A stretch of 64,000 nt of DNA from Gymnodinialimonas phycosphaerae (GTDB lineage Bacteria; Pseudomonadota; Alphaproteobacteria; Rhodobacterales; Rhodobacteraceae): assembly GCF_019195455.1 (NCBI RefSeq), contig NZ_JAIMBW010000001.1:2232001-2296000 (forward strand), given 5' to 3'. The position numbers and the translations under genes were made by a program. The notes under the pieces were generated by a model that did no database searches, was not told the DNA's origin, and was given only the letters and a program-made list of their open reading frames with translations. This document shows, one piece after another, positions 61,354 through 64,000 of the stretch. Within the stretch, counting starts at the first letter, position 1; every line of letters begins with the position of its first letter.

Positions 61354-61817
61354 CGCAGGTCCGTCCCTACACGCCTGCCGACCGCGAGGCAGTGGCGCGC
61401 CTCAACGTGACTTATTATACAACAACTCACGGGTTCAACGGGACCTTCGCAGATGCCGTTGCGGGCGCGTTGGACAGCTTGGGGGATGGCGATCTGGGCT
61501 GGGTCGTGACGGATCAGGGCCGCATCGCGGGCTCTCTGTTCCTGTCGGTCGAGACGCCCGACGTCGGCCGCCTCCGCCTGTTCCTATTGCGCCCCGATCT
61601 GCAAGGGCGCGGCCTTGGGCGCGTGCTTCTGGGTCACGCCCTTGCTTCCACTTCACCCCTTGGCATCACGCGTCTCAACGTCTCCACCTTCACGATCCAC
61701 AGGGGCGCCTGCGCCCTCTACACCGCCTCGGGTTTTTCCGAGACCGCGCGCCTGCCCTGCCATGCATTCGGCCGCACGCTGGAGCAGGTGGATTTCAGCC
61801 GCACCATCAGCGCCTGA
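61350..61817 (+). CDS. GNAT-family N-acetyltransferase
   Basis: 155 residues with acetyl-CoA-binding motif A 'LFLLRPDLQGRGLGRVLLGHAL' and the following 'YTASGFSETARLPCHAFGRTL'. GTG start overlaps the RpiR-gene stop, so the two are co-translated. A substrate among amino sugars or murein peptides is suggested by the neighbourhood but not shown. Confidence 0.85.
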   Translation: MTQVRPYTPADREAVARLNVTYYTTTHGFNGTFADAVAGALDSLGDGDLGWVVTDQGRIAGSLFLSVETPDVGRLRLFLLRPDLQGRGLGRVLLGHALASTSPLGITRLNVSTFTIHRGACALYTASGFSETARLPCHAFGRTLEQVDFSRTISA

Positions 61818-62013
61818 CCCACGCCCGTCGGACCGCAAAGATCCCGGGCGGCCCTTGTCTTGGACGCATTCGTTCCTGTCGACCCGGGCCTTCCGTCGCC
61901 TTCTACGGGGTCAGGAATTCCTTACCCAAGCGACAGAAACGGCGGCGTGGCGCGTATCACTTACCGTCACCATTAGACAAAACCACTTTTTTAAACCCAA
62001 AGGAAATTGACCC

Positions 62014-62394
62014 ATGAAACTGAATGTTAAAACTCTCGCCCTCGTTGCCCTTGCCACCTGTGCTGCAGTGCCTGCATCGGCCAACACCTTCCTTGGCGCC
62101 CGCATGGCCGCGGATACCAGCGACGTCGACATCATCAGCGTACCGGGCCCGGCACTCGTCCGTGAGGTGCGCTTCTGTGTCGTCAACTGCGCGGTGCATT
62201 TCGGAGACGTCGACGTCCGCTTCGCCATCGGCACCAGCCAGGACCTGCCCGTTCGCCGCATCGTGCGCCCCGGCAACTGCACCAACTGGCTCGATCTGCG
62301 TGGCCCGGTCCGCAACATCGATGAGATCCGGTTCCGCTATCAGACCATCGTCAACGCAGGCCCCCAGGCCATCGTGACCGCCCACGGTCGGTAA
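62014..62394 (+). CDS. Secreted DUF2541-like protein
   Basis: 126 residues: signal peptide 'TLALVALATCAAVPASA' then 'NTFLGARMAADTSDVDIISV'. The mature part has three cysteines (CVVNC, NC) and a beta-rich pattern 'VREVRFCVVNCAVHFGDVDV', 'VRRIVRPGNCTNWLDLRGP', resembling E. coli YaaI (DUF2541) in layout. Function unknown. AAAGGAAA ribosome site; terminator 11 bp after the stop. Confidence 0.75.
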   Translation: MKLNVKTLALVALATCAAVPASANTFLGARMAADTSDVDIISVPGPALVREVRFCVVNCAVHFGDVDVRFAIGTSQDLPVRRIVRPGNCTNWLDLRGPVRNIDEIRFRYQTIVNAGPQAIVTAHGR

Positions 62395-62405
62395 TCGCCA
62401 CTGGT

Positions 62406-62432
62406 CCCGCGCTTCATCGCGCGGGGCCTTTT
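62406..62432. terminator. Rho-independent terminator between convergent genes
   Basis: CCCGCGC-TTCATC-GCGCGGG stem-loop (62406-62425) followed by GCCTTTT. Placed between the DUF2541-like gene and the convergent ychF, immediately before the ychF stop, so it can serve the rightward gene and perhaps both. Confidence 0.8.
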
Positions 62433-63528
62433 ACCCCCCGTGAAGGAAGTGCAGGACGTCGCCATCCTTGACCACGTAGCCCTTGCCTTCCGCCCGCATC
62501 TTGCCCGCCTCCTTGGCGGGGTTTTCACCGCCCAGCGTCACGTAATCATCATAGGCAATCGTCTCGGCCCGGATGAACTTGGCCTCAAAATCGCCGTGGA
62601 TCACGCCGGCGGCGGCGGGGGCCAGCGTGCCCTCCTTGATCGTCCAGGCGCGGGCCTCTTTGGGGCCGACGGTGAAGTAGGTTTGCAGGTTCAAAAGCTC
62701 GTATCCGGCGCGGATCAGTCGGTCGAGGCCGGGCTCTTCCAGCCCCAATTCCTCCAGGAACATCTCGGCGTCATCGGCATCCAGTTGGCTGATGTCTTCC
62801 TCGATCTTGGCGGAGATCACCACGTGGGCGTTGCCCTGCGCGGCCGCCATTTCGGCGACCCGCGCGGACTGGGAATTGCCTGTGCCCGCGTTCTCTTCTT
62901 CAACATTGCAGACGTAGAGGATCGGCTTGGTGGTCAGCAATTGCAACATCTTCCAGGCTTTCGCGTCTTCATCGGCCACGTCCACGGTGCGTGCGGGCTT
63001 GCCGTCTTCCAGCGCCGCTTTCGCGGCGTTCAACAGGCGTTCCTGCTGCACCGCTTCCTTGTCACCACCGCGCACCTTTCGAACGAGGTTCACCATGCGC
63101 TTCTCGATGCTTTCCAGATCGGCAAGCATCAGCTCCGTCTCGATGGTTTCCGCGTCCGCGATGGGATCCACGCGGCCATCGACGTGGACGACGTCTCCAT
63201 CCTCGAAACAGCGCAACACATGGGCAATCGCGTCGGTCTCGCGGATGTTGGCGAGGAACTGGTTGCCGAGGCCTTCACCCTTGGAGGCCCCCTTCACGAG
63301 GCCCGCGATATCCACGAAGGTCATCCGCGTCGGGATGATCGACTTGGACGCCGCAATCGCGGCCAGTTTGTCGAGGCGGTCGTCCGGCACGGCGACGTCG
63401 CCCACATTCGGCTCGATCGTGCAGAACGGAAAGTTCGCGGCCTGCGCGGCGGCGGTGCGCGTCAGCGCGTTGAACAGGGTCGATTTGCCGACATTCGGCA
63501 GGCCCACGATGCCCATTTTGAAACCCAT
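62431..63528 (-). CDS. ychF: Redox-regulated ATPase YchF
   Basis: 365 residues of the universal Obg-like P-loop ATPase YchF/OLA1. Seen: 'MGIVGLPNVGKSTLFNALT' (G1), 'IPTRMTFVDIAGLVKGASKGEGLGNQFL' region (G3), 'ILYVCNVEEEN' (NVxE in place of NKxD, giving ATP preference), and a C-terminal TGS domain 'LQTYFTVGPKEARAWTIKEG', 'YVVKDGDVLHFLHGG'. ATG 63528 gives the conserved MGFKMGIVG start; an ATG three codons earlier also exists. Confidence 0.96.
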   Translation of the reverse strand: MGFKMGIVGLPNVGKSTLFNALTRTAAAQAANFPFCTIEPNVGDVAVPDDRLDKLAAIAASKSIIPTRMTFVDIAGLVKGASKGEGLGNQFLANIRETDAIAHVLRCFEDGDVVHVDGRVDPIADAETIETELMLADLESIEKRMVNLVRKVRGGDKEAVQQERLLNAAKAALEDGKPARTVDVADEDAKAWKMLQLLTTKPILYVCNVEEENAGTGNSQSARVAEMAAAQGNAHVVISAKIEEDISQLDADDAEMFLEELGLEEPGLDRLIRAGYELLNLQTYFTVGPKEARAWTIKEGTLAPAAAGVIHGDFEAKFIRAETIAYDDYVTLGGENPAKEAGKMRAEGKGYVVKDGDVLHFLHGG

Positions 63529-63725
63529 GTGACGCACTCCGCTGAAGCGTTGAAATCAGCGCGCATGTAGGTCGCGCGCGGGGGGAAGGTCAAGGCACCG
63601 CCGCCTTTGTCGCACGGCGAGGGCGGCCCGCTGGGGCGCGAACGGCGGGCGCACCAAGGGCATCATCGCGCCACCCGTGGTCGCAGGCCGATTGACTTGC
63701 CCCCCCACGCGCGTAGACGGACGCC

Positions 63726-64000
63726 ATGACCACCGACGTCTTGCCCTCCGCCCGCGCCGAGCTTGCGCCCCTGATCCGCCTTTCGGTTCCCCTGATGGTG
63801 GGCCTGACGGCGGCGTTGCTGATTGGCGTGGTGGATACGGTCATGATCTCGCCCCTTGGCACGGTGCCCCTGGCGGCGGCGGGGGTGACGACCGCCGTGT
63901 TGATCATCCTGATCTCGGCGCTTTGGGGCCTGCTTACCGTGATCTCCGTCCAGATCAGCCAGGCCGAGGGCGCGGGCGAGCCTGCCAGGGTGGCACTTGC
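63726..64000 (+). CDS. MATE-family efflux transporter (partial, N-terminal part)
   Basis: 91 codons before the window ends: 'LAPLIRLSVPLMVGLTAALLIGVVDTVMIS', 'GTVPLAAAGVTTAVLIILIS', 'LLTVISVQISQAEGAGEP', the first helices and the Gly-rich loop of MATE Na+/H+-drug antiporters. Start at ATG 63726; the upstream 188 bp from ychF carry no gene. Confidence 0.85.
   Translation, partial: MTTDVLPSARAELAPLIRLSVPLMVGLTAALLIGVVDTVMISPLGTVPLAAAGVTTAVLIILISALWGLLTVISVQISQAEGAGEPARVAL

Noticed and set aside
1..64000. CRISPR array or rRNA operon
   Set aside because: No regularly spaced direct repeats with unique spacers and no rRNA signature stretches were seen.

Overview
The window is a high-GC, gene-dense bacterial chromosome segment. 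It most likely comes from an alphaproteobacterium of the Rhodobacterales/Roseobacter type. The clues are the put, hpa, TRAP (dctPQM) and tripartite tricarboxylate (tctABC) gene sets typical of that group, frequent 4-base ATGA/GTGA gene overlaps, and an uptake repertoire built on ABC, TRAP and TTT systems with no phosphotransferase (PTS) sugar genes in view. This assignment is inference from gene content, not a database match.

0-9.4 kb: the end of an OmpR-type response regulator, its sensor kinase (with a 3 x 24-bp in-frame repeat in the N-terminal tail) and a periplasmic binding protein; then putA and its divergent Lrp-type regulator; then a FAD oxidoreductase, a uronate-dehydrogenase-like protein and a SnoaL-like protein. 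9.5-16 kb: a homoprotocatechuate meta-cleavage operon (hpaF, hpaE, hpaD, an aromatic amino-acid decarboxylase, a FAH-family enzyme, hpaH) with a divergent MarR-type hpaR. 16-25 kb: a tctC-tctB-tctA-aldehyde dehydrogenase-UPF0261 operon facing an iclR-aminotransferase-metallo-hydrolase operon across a perfect inverted repeat. 25-30 kb: a PhnD-like protein, a TPR protein, and a decayed NarL/7TM-kinase two-component system.

30-37 kb: dctB-dctD-dctP-dctQ-dctM for C4-dicarboxylate uptake, in which DctD lacks the GAFTGA loop, followed by rarD. 37-39.7 kb: tRNA-Ser(GCT) with an eroded integrative element at its 3' end (frameshifted tyrosine integrase, small exported protein, serine-recombinase fragment). 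39.7-47.3 kb: a DmdA/GcvT-family protein with an Lrp regulator and 16-bp direct repeats, a TetR gene facing a small membrane protein and a secreted SnoaL-like protein, and a PhoQ-like two-component system with two PepSY proteins and a cytochrome b561. 47.3-49.2 kb holds no recognisable gene. 49.2-52.3 kb holds an M20 amidohydrolase/carbamoylase and two pseudogenes (2OG-Fe(II) oxygenase and non-specific nuclease).

52.3-61.8 kb is the most coherent system: murQ, a complete dipeptide/oligopeptide-type ABC importer, a class-C serine hydrolase and anmK in one tightly overlapping operon, divergent from an RpiR/MurR-type regulator with a GNAT gene. It reads as a PTS-independent route for taking up and degrading anhydro-N-acetylmuramic acid (or muropeptides), parallel to the murQP-yfeW/murR arrangement of enterobacteria but with an ABC importer plus AnmK in place of the PTS permease. 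The window ends with a DUF2541-like secreted protein, ychF and the start of a MATE transporter.
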